Shown piece by piece: positions 18,741 to 27,158 of a stretch of 64,000 bases of DNA. Source of the stretch: an uncultured Dorea sp. (GTDB lineage Bacteria; Bacillota; Clostridia; Lachnospirales; Lachnospiraceae). The position numbers and the translations under genes were made by a program. Location of the stretch: NCBI GenBank assembly GCA_945870325.1, contig CAMBRQ010000009.1, positions 1-64,000 of the forward strand, written 5' to 3'. Within the stretch, counting starts at the first letter, position 1; every line of letters begins with the position of its first letter. The notes beneath the pieces are model-generated. The model was not told the DNA's origin and did no database searches. It was given only the letters and a program-made list of their open reading frames with translations.

Positions 18741-19103
18741 TTATCCAATCACTTTTTTCACGACTTCAAGAACTCTTTCCGGAGCAAACGGCTTGACAAT
18801 AAAATCTTGGGCACCTGCCTGAATAGATTCTATCACCATTGCCTGCTGTCCCATAGCAGAACACATGACAACCTTGGCATCGGCATCAGCCTCTTTGATC
18901 TTCTTCAGAGCCTGAATTCCATCCATTTCGGGCATAGTAATATCCATCAGCACTAAGTCTGGGACAGTTTCCCTATATTTATCCACAGCCTTTATCCCAT
19001 TCTCTGCCTCACCTATGACATTGTAACCATTCTTATTCAAAATGTCCTTAAGCATCATCCTCATAAATGCAGCATCATCACATATTAAAATATTCTTTGC
19101 CAT
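18741..19103 (-). CDS. cheY: CheY-like single-domain response regulator
   Basis: A 120 aa receiver domain only. It has the acidic pocket DD at residues 9-10, phospho-acceptor D54 (LVLMDITMPEMDG), the switch residues in MCSAMG and the lysine in FIVKPF. It closely resembles chemotaxis CheY, but no chemotaxis or flagellar gene is present here and it has its own promoter and terminator, so the partner kinase is unknown. Confidence 0.85.
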   Translation of the reverse strand: MAKNILICDDAAFMRMMLKDILNKNGYNVIGEAENGIKAVDKYRETVPDLVLMDITMPEMDGIQALKKIKEADADAKVVMCSAMGQQAMVIESIQAGAQDFIVKPFAPERVLEVVKKVIG

Positions 19104-19339
19104 TTAAGATTCTCCCTCACAATAGTTTAAATTCATAGTTTATCAAACAAATTTTCTGATCTGTTGCTCTGTACATATATCATTATACATCGCTATTGTA
19201 GAAACTTCAAGCGCATAGGATTCTTTTCCGTCTCAGCCACGATCCATGACAAAGACTGATTTCCCGAATGACGCAGCAGCACGGCTCATAACGACGCAAT
19301 TCTGTGGACAAAAACTACGGAAATCCAAAATCAATTTTA
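19104..19339. other. Intergenic region between divergent cheY and 19442 gene
   Basis: It holds the cheY promoter and leader. The remaining part, about 19215-19335, has unusual mixed-composition sequence without a reading frame, and I could not match it to a known riboswitch or sRNA. Confidence 0.4.
19182..19210 (-). promoter_or_regulatory. cheY promoter
   Basis: Minus strand: TTGAAG (19210-19205), a 17-base spacer and TATAAT (19187-19182). It leaves a leader of about 75 bases before the cheY ATG. Confidence 0.75.
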
Positions 19340-19369
19340 TTGACTTCCTGCAGGTTTCTAATATATGAT
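19340..19369 (+). promoter_or_regulatory. Promoter of the 19442 gene
   Basis: TTGACT (19340-19345), an 18-base spacer and TATGAT (19364-19369). Confidence 0.7.
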
Positions 19370-19441
19370 ATATCAATAAGGAATGAGCACTAAGACAATT
19401 GGATCTATGACACCAATATATGTTGTGAGGGAGGAATGACT

Positions 19442-19858
19442 ATGGATTGGAAAGATAAGTGTTTTGCTGCGCTGACCGAACGGAACATGTTTGAGGATTC
19501 CTGGCACAAGACCCGCTTTAAGGAACTATTGGATTGTTACATACAGTCACCCTTTTTCTCCAAAGGATTATGTAAATGCATGTACCTTTCCGCATGGGAC
19601 GAAGAACACTTCTGTGTCATGCTGGAGATACTGATGGCAATGAGCCTGGGAAAGGATGAAGATACCAAAGAGATGAGGATCAACGGAGATATTCTCGCCG
19701 AAGAGCAGACAGGCGGAGAATACTATATCTATCAATTATCCAACGCATTCTTAGATGATGCGCCATTTCACCTGGACAAATCTGCTGCCATACCACCGGA
19801 ATATATGTACATCATCCGGCGGGCATTACAAGCAAGCAATATTATCGATCAATTATAA
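19442..19858 (+). CDS. Conserved-looking protein of unknown function
   Basis: 138 aa, acidic, no signal peptide or membrane segment. I do not recognise the family. The sequence is rich in Trp/Phe/Tyr and has two Cys-containing stretches (LLDCYIQSPFFSKGLCKCMYL). GAGGGAGG ends one base before an ATG at 19436, which is too close, so the second ATG at 19442 is preferred. It has its own promoter and a strong terminator, so it is a real single-gene unit. Confidence 0.7.
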   Translation: MDWKDKCFAALTERNMFEDSWHKTRFKELLDCYIQSPFFSKGLCKCMYLSAWDEEHFCVMLEILMAMSLGKDEDTKEMRINGDILAEEQTGGEYYIYQLSNAFLDDAPFHLDKSAAIPPEYMYIIRRALQASNIIDQL

Positions 19859-19865
19859 ACAGATC

Positions 19866-19908
19866 GCACCTGCATGTTGTAATCTTTACTACATACAGGT
19901 GCTTATTT
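19866..19908 (+). terminator. Terminator after 19442 gene
   Basis: GCACCTG...CAGGTGC with inner TTGTA/TACTACA pairing, followed by TTATTTTT. Confidence 0.9.
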
Positions 19909-19937
19909 TTCATGGATATCTCGTATTCTATTATTCC

Positions 19938-21569
19938 TTATGCTTCAGATGCGTTCATCTCTCTTACCTGTTTTCTGACTTTTAATACCATAGACGGTGC
20001 AACGGACAATTCATCAACTCCCATACGCACGAATTCTTCCGTAAGAGTCAGATCAGCGCCCAATTCTCCGCAGATTCCCGCCCATTTGCCATATCTGTGT
20101 GCATTCTCCACTACCATACGAATCATCTTCAAGATGGCTTTATGATGTGGATTGTAGAAATCATCCAGTTTCTCATTCTGCCTGTCTATCGCCAGGGTAT
20201 ATTGCGTCAGATCATTGGTTCCGATGCTGAAGAAATCTACCAGTTCCGCCAATTCATCGCTGACCATAACTGCTGCAGGCGTCTCAATCATAATTCCCTG
20301 CTCCGGAAGCTGATAAGGAACCTCTGCCTTCGTTAGTTCCTCCTCTACTTCCTTCACAATTACAAATATCTTCTCTATTTCCTCTACAGAAGTAATCATC
20401 GGATACATCACTGACAGATTGCCATATGTGGCTGCCCGAAGCAGAGCCCGAAGCTGTACCTTGAATATCTCCGGCTGTTTCAGGCAGATACGGATTGCCC
20501 GGTATCCCATCGCAGGATTCTCCTCCTGTCCCAGATTCAGATAATCCACCTGTTTATCGGCGCCAATATCCAGAGTACGTATGATCACCTTCTTGCCTGC
20601 CATCATCTGCAGCACCTGCTTATACGCTTGGAACTGCTCTTCTTCTGTTGGAAGATCATTCCGTCCAAGATATAAGAATTCACTTCGGAACAATCCGATT
20701 CCACCGGCATCATTTTCCAACACATATCCTACATCACCTACACTTCCGATGTTCGCATAGATGTTGATCTGCCTTCCATCCAGCGTCACATTCTCTTTCC
20801 CTTTCAGGTTCTGTAGAAGATGCAGTTTCTCTTCTTCTTCCCGCATCCGCTCTTTTGTCTGTGTACAGACCTCCTCGGACGGCTCAAGTATAAACTCTCC
20901 TCGGAATCCGTCTACTACTCCCTGCACACCTGTCTGAATCTCTTCCAGATCTATCGGAACCCCGATCAGCGCCGGAATATTCATCAGGCGCGCCAGGATT
21001 GCCGTATGAGAATTCGTAGAGCCATGTACCGTCACGAATGCAAGAATCTTCTCTTTATCCATCTGTACCGTCTCACTGGGACTTAAATCATCCGCCACGA
21101 TAATGGATGGCTTTATGGATGCAAGGTCTACCTCTCCTTGTCCAGTCAGATTCTTGACCAGTTTGTTAGAGATATCCTTTACATCTGCCGCTCTTGCTTT
21201 CATATAGTCATCATCCATACTTGCAAACATCTCCGAGAAATTATCCCCGGTAACTGCTACTGCATATTCTGCATTTACCATCTCTGTACAGATCATATTC
21301 TGGATTGCATCCAGATAGTCTTCATCCTCTAACATCATCTGATGCACTTCGAAAATAGCAGCACTGGCTTCTCCCACTTCTTTTACTGCTTTATCATAGA
21401 GTCCCTGAAGCTGTTTCTGCGCCTGTTCGCCTGCCTTCTCAAGTCTTGCCAGTTCACTTTCTGCATCCTCTATCTTTAGCCGCTTCACCTGATAATCATC
21501 ATTCTTCAGGACTACCACCGGTCCTGTCACGATTCCTTTATATACTGATTTGCCTATATATGTTTTCAT
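19938..21569 (-). CDS. ptsI: PTS enzyme I (PEP-protein phosphotransferase)
   Basis: Passes phosphate from PEP to HPr at the head of the sugar phosphotransferase system, in the cytoplasm. At 543 aa it is slightly shorter than the common ~570. The active histidine is in HGSTNSHTAILAR, the PEP-binding parts include FLYLGRNDLPTEEEQ, RTLDIGADKQ, GYRAIRICL and FFSIGTNDLTQY. No ptsH is adjacent, so HPr must be encoded elsewhere. Transcribed alone. Confidence 0.95.
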   Translation of the reverse strand: MKTYIGKSVYKGIVTGPVVVLKNDDYQVKRLKIEDAESELARLEKAGEQAQKQLQGLYDKAVKEVGEASAAIFEVHQMMLEDEDYLDAIQNMICTEMVNAEYAVAVTGDNFSEMFASMDDDYMKARAADVKDISNKLVKNLTGQGEVDLASIKPSIIVADDLSPSETVQMDKEKILAFVTVHGSTNSHTAILARLMNIPALIGVPIDLEEIQTGVQGVVDGFRGEFILEPSEEVCTQTKERMREEEEKLHLLQNLKGKENVTLDGRQINIYANIGSVGDVGYVLENDAGGIGLFRSEFLYLGRNDLPTEEEQFQAYKQVLQMMAGKKVIIRTLDIGADKQVDYLNLGQEENPAMGYRAIRICLKQPEIFKVQLRALLRAATYGNLSVMYPMITSVEEIEKIFVIVKEVEEELTKAEVPYQLPEQGIMIETPAAVMVSDELAELVDFFSIGTNDLTQYTLAIDRQNEKLDDFYNPHHKAILKMIRMVVENAHRYGKWAGICGELGADLTLTEEFVRMGVDELSVAPSMVLKVRKQVREMNASEA

Positions 21570-21720
21570 CTACTATTATTCCTTACCGATACCATATTAA
21601 TTCTTTTCGTTTTCTATACTATTCTTTTAGTATAGCAACGGAAAGACAGATAGTCAAAAAGAAAGCCCTGGTTCGAGATCTCTTTCCACACTTTTAATAT
21701 CGTATGAGATGTAACAAAGT

Positions 21721-22485
21721 TCACTTTTTATTATATACAATAACTGCGGCCAGCAATCCTAACACACCAAGCCCGATCGTTACCCATACCGCACACCAGT
21801 ATTCTTCTACACTGCCTGCGCCTGACAACATCCCGGAAGCCGCCAGAAGATGCGTGGGCAGAAACTTTCTCGCCTTCGGAATCAATCCAACGACATAACT
21901 GACCAAAGCGATACCTCCTGTCGCTGCCAGCACTGCTGAACTGGTCTGAAACACCGTTGACATCAGCAGCATAACTGCAATCAGCCAGATCCCCAGAATC
22001 CATACACACGCAGCCGCCAATCCTAGATGCGAAGCAATTCCATTTTCCCAGAAATACCAGTTATATCCATAGGTGATCCCGTAGCATAGCCAGTAGCACA
22101 CCGTCCATGTTGCGGTCATGATACAGCCCTTCGCCAGAATGACCTTCCATCTTGCCAGCCCCTTTGTCAGCATATTAATTAACGTCCCTTTCTGATATTC
22201 TGCTGTTAGAATCCCGCCAAACATCAACAGGAATATCACCATAGCAATCGGAATATTCTTGTAGAACTGCGTCCAGGATGTCATGGCATCTACCTTCACC
22301 GCTGCCACCGTAAGCCCCGTCTCCTTCAGACTATCCGCCATCATCTCCATCATCCACGGAGTCAGTTTCGCAACTGCTGGATTCATAATACCGAACAGAC
22401 TGAATAGAACCAAAAGAATCGCCAGCCTGCCAGTGCGAATCAGTTCAACCCACTCCTTTTTCGTAAATGCAAGAAAGGCTCTCAT
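21721..22485 (-). CDS. ABC-2 type permease (YxlG-like)
   Basis: A 254 aa integral membrane protein with about six hydrophobic segments and an ABC-2 profile (RAFLAFTKKEWVELIRTGR start, MLTKGLARWKVILAK in the first loop). Its start overlaps the stop of the ATPase gene upstream. With the ATPase and the small PLDc_N protein it forms a three-gene exporter resembling the YxlE-YxlF-YxlG part of the Bacillus SigY operon. Substrate unknown. Confidence 0.85.
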   Translation of the reverse strand: MRAFLAFTKKEWVELIRTGRLAILLVLFSLFGIMNPAVAKLTPWMMEMMADSLKETGLTVAAVKVDAMTSWTQFYKNIPIAMVIFLLMFGGILTAEYQKGTLINMLTKGLARWKVILAKGCIMTATWTVCYWLCYGITYGYNWYFWENGIASHLGLAAACVWILGIWLIAVMLLMSTVFQTSSAVLAATGGIALVSYVVGLIPKARKFLPTHLLAASGMLSGAGSVEEYWCAVWVTIGLGVLGLLAAVIVYNKK

Positions 22486-23417
22486 TGTCCTACCACCTCC
22501 ATGAATAGATTCTCAAGTGTCGTCTCCAGCATCTCTATGCTTCTTATAGCCATGTTATTTTTTACTACGAATTCCATAGCATGCGTCATATTTTTCTCCA
22601 CATATTTCATATTGTTTTGCATGTTATTTCCCATATTCCTCTCACAGAGAACTTTATAACCACCTTCACTTACGGTGCCTGGAAAATACTTTAAAAATAA
22701 CGCCACATCTTCCTTCCGATAGAACTCAATCTGGAATCCTCTTCCTTGCCGCTGACTCCGAATCTCCTCAAGTGTTCCTTGAAATTCAAGTTTTCCGTTA
22801 TGAAGAAATGCAATCTTATCGCAGATTCGTTCCACATCTGACAAAATGTGTGTTGAAAACAGTACTGTAGTATGCTCTTTTACAGTATGCAGAATATCCA
22901 GAATCTCTTTTCTCCCTACCGGATCAAGAGCAGAAGTCGGCTCATCACAGATCAGGAGTTTCGGTCGATTAAGCAGCGCCTGCGCAATCCCAAGCCGCTG
23001 TTTCATTCCTCTGGAAAACCCTTGAACCCTCTTCTTCCTTTCAGATAAGCCTACAAGTTCCAGCATTTCCTCGGATCTTCGCCGAATTTCCCGTTTTTCC
23101 ATACCTGTAATCTCACCGCATAATTCCAGATACTCTATCGGCGTTAAGAATCCATAGAACTCTGGCACATCCGGCAGATAGCCAATAAATTGATTGGTAT
23201 GATTCTGTCCATAGCAAACCTGCTTGCCATTCACCGTTATCACACCCGTATCCGCTCTTAACAATCCGAGAATTATCTTCATAGTGGTCGTCTTCCCGGC
23301 ACCATTCTGCCCGATAAAACCATAGACCGTATGCTCCGGAATACAAAACTCGAGATTCTCAATAACCCTATGCTGCCCGAATGACTTGGACACATGGGAA
23401 AGTGTTAATACATCCAT
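22482..23417 (-). CDS. ABC transporter ATP-binding protein (YxlF-like)
   Basis: A 311 aa ATPase for the adjacent ABC-2 permease. Walker A GQNGAGKTT near residue 38, signature FSRGMKQRLG, Walker [14 protein letters not shown], and the switch histidine in LFSTHILSDVER. Residues 220-311 form a C-terminal extension that includes a Met/Asn-rich stretch (MGNNMQNNMKYVEKNM). The start comes directly after the small membrane gene's stop. Confidence 0.92.
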   Translation of the reverse strand: MDVLTLSHVSKSFGQHRVIENLEFCIPEHTVYGFIGQNGAGKTTTMKIILGLLRADTGVITVNGKQVCYGQNHTNQFIGYLPDVPEFYGFLTPIEYLELCGEITGMEKREIRRRSEEMLELVGLSERKKRVQGFSRGMKQRLGIAQALLNRPKLLICDEPTSALDPVGRKEILDILHTVKEHTTVLFSTHILSDVERICDKIAFLHNGKLEFQGTLEEIRSQRQGRGFQIEFYRKEDVALFLKYFPGTVSEGGYKVLCERNMGNNMQNNMKYVEKNMTHAMEFVVKNNMAIRSIEMLETTLENLFMEVVGQ

Positions 23418-23618
23418 TTAAACATCTTCCTTTCCCAATAAAAAATATAACACCGGACCGATAAATTCCATCCCCACAATTACAACAATAAGCCACAGGA
23501 TTCTATTGCCACGCTTATAATGATTGTGAGTCAGAATATGCCATATTGATATAGCAAGCAATGTAAATTCCGCGATAATCAACGGGATGATGAATGGTAG
23601 AACTTCCTTAATATTCAT
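23418..23618 (-). CDS. Small PLDc_N-domain membrane protein (YxlE-like)
   Basis: A 66 aa protein with two membrane helices and the short PLD-nuclease N-terminal motif (NRILWLIVVIVGMEFIGPVLYFLLGK). It is the size of Bacillus YxlE and sits in the same order before an ABC ATPase and permease. In the YxlE case the protein antagonises the sigma factor; here no sigma gene is present. The frame runs 16 codons further upstream, but AGGAGGAGAG before the ATG at 23618 sets the start. Confidence 0.8.
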   Translation of the reverse strand: MNIKEVLPFIIPLIIAEFTLLAISIWHILTHNHYKRGNRILWLIVVIVGMEFIGPVLYFLLGKEDV

Positions 23619-23709
23619 GTCTCTCTCCTCCTGTATCATGCAAATCTGATATGTTCTTCGTTCCATATTATTATACTTCCCTTTTCATCAGATACTCAAT
23701 GGACGCGCA

Positions 23710-23783
23710 CGATACTTTGCGATACAAAGTCAACCATTAAGAAACGGGGACGGGGGTTTTTTCAATTTCCCCCGTCCCCGTTT
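23710..23783. repeat. GGGGACGGGGG hairpin repeat, copy C with 36-base flank
   Basis: The hairpin AAACGGGGACGGGGG / loop TTTTTTCAATTT / perfect complement is at 23742-23783. The 36 bases before it (23710-23745, with CGATACTTTGCGATAC) match 30 of 36 bases before copy D at 33733. Its loop is the reverse complement of the loop in the other copies, so the hairpin is flipped relative to the flank. Its right part encodes the last residues and stop of the 25915 gene. Confidence 0.8.
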
Positions 23784-25915
23784 TGTCTGCGTTCTATTTC
23801 CATTATAAGCAGGATTCTTTCACAATCCGCCCCCTCCATCGCATCAACTTCCATGATCTCGTTCAACCTCGCGATCCTTGGAAGCAGCGTATTACGATGT
23901 AACTTCATCTTTGCCGCGGTCGAAGCCACATTGCGCTTCATCCGCAGGTACCAGTAGAGTGTATCATAGAGTTCTTTTCCTTTTTCCAACTCCTCTTTAT
24001 TGATGATTTCCAGTTCCTCAAGATAGACTGATTCCTGTTCCATCCTCTCACTAATACATTCAACTGCCAGTTCGTGATAATAATTTTCTATCAGCCGGAC
24101 TTTTTCCCGTTCTTTTCTCTCCCGAGCAATCCTCATCACTCGTTCCTGTAATTTACAGTTTTCTTCTTTACTTGACACGTCCCCGAAACCATTTCCGACT
24201 AAGATACGCCCGTCCGAATCCCTCATGCATTTTCTACAGATACTGATCAGCCGTTTTCTGTCTTCTTTTCCCTGAATACGGGATACAAACATTTTTTTCC
24301 CATCCGGGAGCTCCGGTATTCCCTGGAATCCATCATCCTGTTTTAATGCACTATGGATTCGCTCAAGATCCCCTATATTCTCTGCGATCAACCACAAATA
24401 ATCCGGATATTCACTCGTCACTCCCTGTAAGAATTGTTTTTTCATACTGTAATTCTTAAGCAGGATATCCATAAGCTGCTCCGCCGTCTTCGCTGATATT
24501 CCAGGCATTACGTATGCGACAAATTTCCCCTGTCTATCCGGATACTCTTTTTCAATCTTTCTGGCTTCTGTCTCCGGTGTGATCTGATGAAAGCCTGCAC
24601 TGGCAGTGAGATGCCCATGCTTATCATATTCACCGATCGGTATCCCCGTATACTCCCAGATTTCTCTTAGGATATCCTGTTCAGAGTTCCCGGCATTGCT
24701 TCCCGACAGTACAATCTTATAACAGCAATTAATATCCACCTGCCGATCCTCTGAATTTTCAGCCTGTATCATTTCGATAAATGCAGCCAGCCTGGTCGAG
24801 ATCTGTCCATGATCCGCATTGGAATAGTCCGTATCAACGGCAATATAAGGAAGATGCTTCTCTTCATTTACAAACTTACGGATATAGAAAGATTCTGCTC
24901 CGGTAGAATGACATCCCGTCAGGATTACCTCCACTACCCCATCCACGTGATATTCGTCAATAATCTCACTGAGCAGTTCAATCCGGTTGTCATTCGGCGT
25001 CATGATCGAACATCCTGTTGACAGGTATTTTCTGGCAATCGCCCCGTAGATATCATCTGTATCTTCTTCCACCATCGTAGACAACGCACGCACACCGCTG
25101 CAATTCTCCGTTGCTACCACAACACCACCATTCTTCTCAATCGCACGGATTACCTTAAGACTGTCTCCTCCGACCGGACAGCCGGTCACAAGAATCCTTA
25201 CTCTCTTGTCTAGTTTCTTTCCCTGTTCATATTCCTCCAGAATCTTATCCCGGACACCTGCCACAATTTCCGGTGTCGTCTGAAAATCAAAACGATACTT
25301 GCTCCCCAGCACCATCCTCTGTATATCCTCTCCAGACACAGGTGCCGGATCCAGTTTCATAACTTCACATAGGTTCTTAAGGGATGTACGAATCTGATTG
25401 TTAAGATGAACCGCATCCCGGATCATCTTCTCGGTGATCACCACATGGAAGAACTCCTCCAGATACTCTTTTGCGCGTATGACCTCCTTTTTCCAGAATT
25501 CATAGCCGCGCTCAGACTGGCTGTTCGGGAGTTCCATAACATGAACCGCTTTGAATTCCATCATCATCTCATACATCTTTTTCTTCCCGTCACATGTCGT
25601 CTCTCCGATCACCAGATCTGTAAAATGAAAAAGAGGACATTTATCCGTGACTGCGAACCCATAACTGGACTTCACAAGCGGACACATACTTTTCGGCATA
25701 ACTTTCTCAGCCGCGGGGATTGTCTCGTCCGCAAACGAACATAAAGCCACCGGAATTGCTCCGGCGGCAATCGCAAGTTCCGGCGGGAAGTATGCACAAT
25801 ACATTCCCACAACCGGAATCCCCTTATCTTTATATTCTTTTATCTCCAGAAAAGATTTCCTTCTCTGTTCACCAAATTCACGAAATACTTCCGGCAACTC
25901 CTGTACAATCTTCAT
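23762..25915 (-). CDS. 2-Hydroxyacyl-CoA dehydratase-like Fe-S domain fused to PucR-type HTH
   Basis: A 717 aa fusion. Residues 1-385 follow the HgdB/double-cubane-protein pattern, with conserved cysteines in GMYCAYFPPELAIAAGAIPV, KSMCPLVKS, GETTCDGKKK and LTGCHSTGAES, and the ETDYS-type segment VDTDYSNADHGQ. Residues about 400-630 look like the GGDEF-like linker of PucR/CdaR regulators. The C-terminus is a PucR helix-turn-helix (LYDTLYWYLRMKRNVASTAAKM, LHRNTLLPRIARLNE). It may be a transcription factor that senses through an iron-sulfur site. It overlaps the preceding PucR gene by 38 bases. The final NGDGGN and stop come from repeat copy C. No HgdC-type activator is nearby. Confidence 0.8.
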   Translation of the reverse strand: MKIVQELPEVFREFGEQRRKSFLEIKEYKDKGIPVVGMYCAYFPPELAIAAGAIPVALCSFADETIPAAEKVMPKSMCPLVKSSYGFAVTDKCPLFHFTDLVIGETTCDGKKKMYEMMMEFKAVHVMELPNSQSERGYEFWKKEVIRAKEYLEEFFHVVITEKMIRDAVHLNNQIRTSLKNLCEVMKLDPAPVSGEDIQRMVLGSKYRFDFQTTPEIVAGVRDKILEEYEQGKKLDKRVRILVTGCPVGGDSLKVIRAIEKNGGVVVATENCSGVRALSTMVEEDTDDIYGAIARKYLSTGCSIMTPNDNRIELLSEIIDEYHVDGVVEVILTGCHSTGAESFYIRKFVNEEKHLPYIAVDTDYSNADHGQISTRLAAFIEMIQAENSEDRQVDINCCYKIVLSGSNAGNSEQDILREIWEYTGIPIGEYDKHGHLTASAGFHQITPETEARKIEKEYPDRQGKFVAYVMPGISAKTAEQLMDILLKNYSMKKQFLQGVTSEYPDYLWLIAENIGDLERIHSALKQDDGFQGIPELPDGKKMFVSRIQGKEDRKRLISICRKCMRDSDGRILVGNGFGDVSSKEENCKLQERVMRIARERKEREKVRLIENYYHELAVECISERMEQESVYLEELEIINKEELEKGKELYDTLYWYLRMKRNVASTAAKMKLHRNTLLPRIARLNEIMEVDAMEGADCERILLIMEIERRQNGDGGN

Positions 25916-27044
25916 AGTCAGTTTTGCTCCTTATTCCCTGTCCCGAGGCATCATTCATCATGATAAATGCCAGTAATTCTCTGGATATTACATGATCGTT
26001 TACATCAGTTTCCAGACACTCTTTAATCTGTTTCAACCGATAAACCAGCGTATTTCGATGGATATGCAATGCCTTCGCTGCTACAGTAACATTATTCTCA
26101 CAAAGCAGATAGGTTTTTAATGTGTGATACAGTTCCGTATGATTTTTCTCATCTTCCAGAAGCAGTCTATCAACGGAATAATCGCTTAAGCCAGCCTTCT
26201 CGATCAGTGATGCCGTATAAGTATAAAGCCCCTGCATAGACCATTCCTTTTCCCGCCGCATGACGGCAATCGTCCGAGATTCTCTCGCCAGCGCCATTCT
26301 TTTCAGGATGTTCTTCCTGCTCTTACACAGATAAATCTTCGAAAACACTTCACTGATACAGCACTTTATCTTCTCTGCCCCAATCTTTTCATAGATAGCA
26401 GACACATCTCTATTCGTTAAACGGTACAACAACAGGAAGACTTCTTCCTTCTCCTCATACAGATACATACAGCCCCATATATTACGCAGTCTGGCAATCG
26501 TCTCTTCTATCCTGCCATCCTTCTTACACAATAACGCAGCAATGTATTTCTCTTCCGGACAGTTCTTTTCCCCTGTCATCTTCGAAGCATCATCTTCAAA
26601 AAGCGTCCATCCAATCATATGCTCTCTCAGTGATTGAGTAAGAACATATTGCCTCTGTTCCTCCTCAAAATAACGCTTTACATTCTGTGCCAGAATCGTC
26701 CCCAATTCCTGAATAATCTCTTTTTCTTCTTTCTCATATGCCAGTACGATATAACCGGCAGCCATTCTGCCACTATATACAGTCGTTATGCATAAATATC
26801 TGTCACTGATTCCTTCTTTTTCAAATATGATCTCATAGTCTTCCAATATAAGATGCTCTTTTTCCACCGACATAGGGAATAGATTACTCCACAGACCGGA
26901 GTATGCCAATATTCTTCCTGTCCCTGATACGAACGCAACCCCTGCGTTCGTATATTGGTCAATTCCTTCTGCTATGCACCCAAGCACCGACGTTTCAAGC
27001 ATGGCTTCAAATATTATCTTGTAACAATTCTCAATTTCAAACAT
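25878..27044 (-). CDS. PucR/CdaR-family transcriptional regulator
   Basis: A 388 aa regulator. The N-terminal half resembles a sensory domain, the middle has a GGDEF-like fold, and the C-terminus has the PucR HTH (LYHTLKTYLLCENNVTVAAKALHIHRNT split by family spacing, then LVYRLKQIKECL). The family controls purine and amino-acid-derivative use. It has its own promoter and lies directly upstream of the dehydratase-HTH fusion, and both follow the ABC-M20-PatB genes, so that pathway is the probable target. Confidence 0.85.
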   Translation of the reverse strand: MFEIENCYKIIFEAMLETSVLGCIAEGIDQYTNAGVAFVSGTGRILAYSGLWSNLFPMSVEKEHLILEDYEIIFEKEGISDRYLCITTVYSGRMAAGYIVLAYEKEEKEIIQELGTILAQNVKRYFEEEQRQYVLTQSLREHMIGWTLFEDDASKMTGEKNCPEEKYIAALLCKKDGRIEETIARLRNIWGCMYLYEEKEEVFLLLYRLTNRDVSAIYEKIGAEKIKCCISEVFSKIYLCKSRKNILKRMALARESRTIAVMRREKEWSMQGLYTYTASLIEKAGLSDYSVDRLLLEDEKNHTELYHTLKTYLLCENNVTVAAKALHIHRNTLVYRLKQIKECLETDVNDHVISRELLAFIMMNDASGQGIRSKTDYEDCTGVAGSIS

Positions 27045-27066
27045 AAATATTCACTCCATTATGAAT

Positions 27067-27095
27067 ATTATTTCTTAGAAAATTGCATTTGTCAA
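27067..27095 (-). promoter_or_regulatory. Promoter of the PucR / dehydratase-HTH pair
   Basis: Minus strand: TTGACA (27095-27090), a 17-base spacer, AATAAT (27072-27067). Confidence 0.75.
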
Positions 27096-27158
27096 ATAGA
27101 TTTTAAGCGCGTTATCCGCCAGTTATCGACTTGCTCTATGATTGATTTTTATCAATCA

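Noticed and set aside
19215-19335. Possible cyclic-di-GMP riboswitch before cheY
   Set aside because: The conserved GEMM core bases could not be found on either strand, and the cheY promoter maps downstream of most of this stretch.
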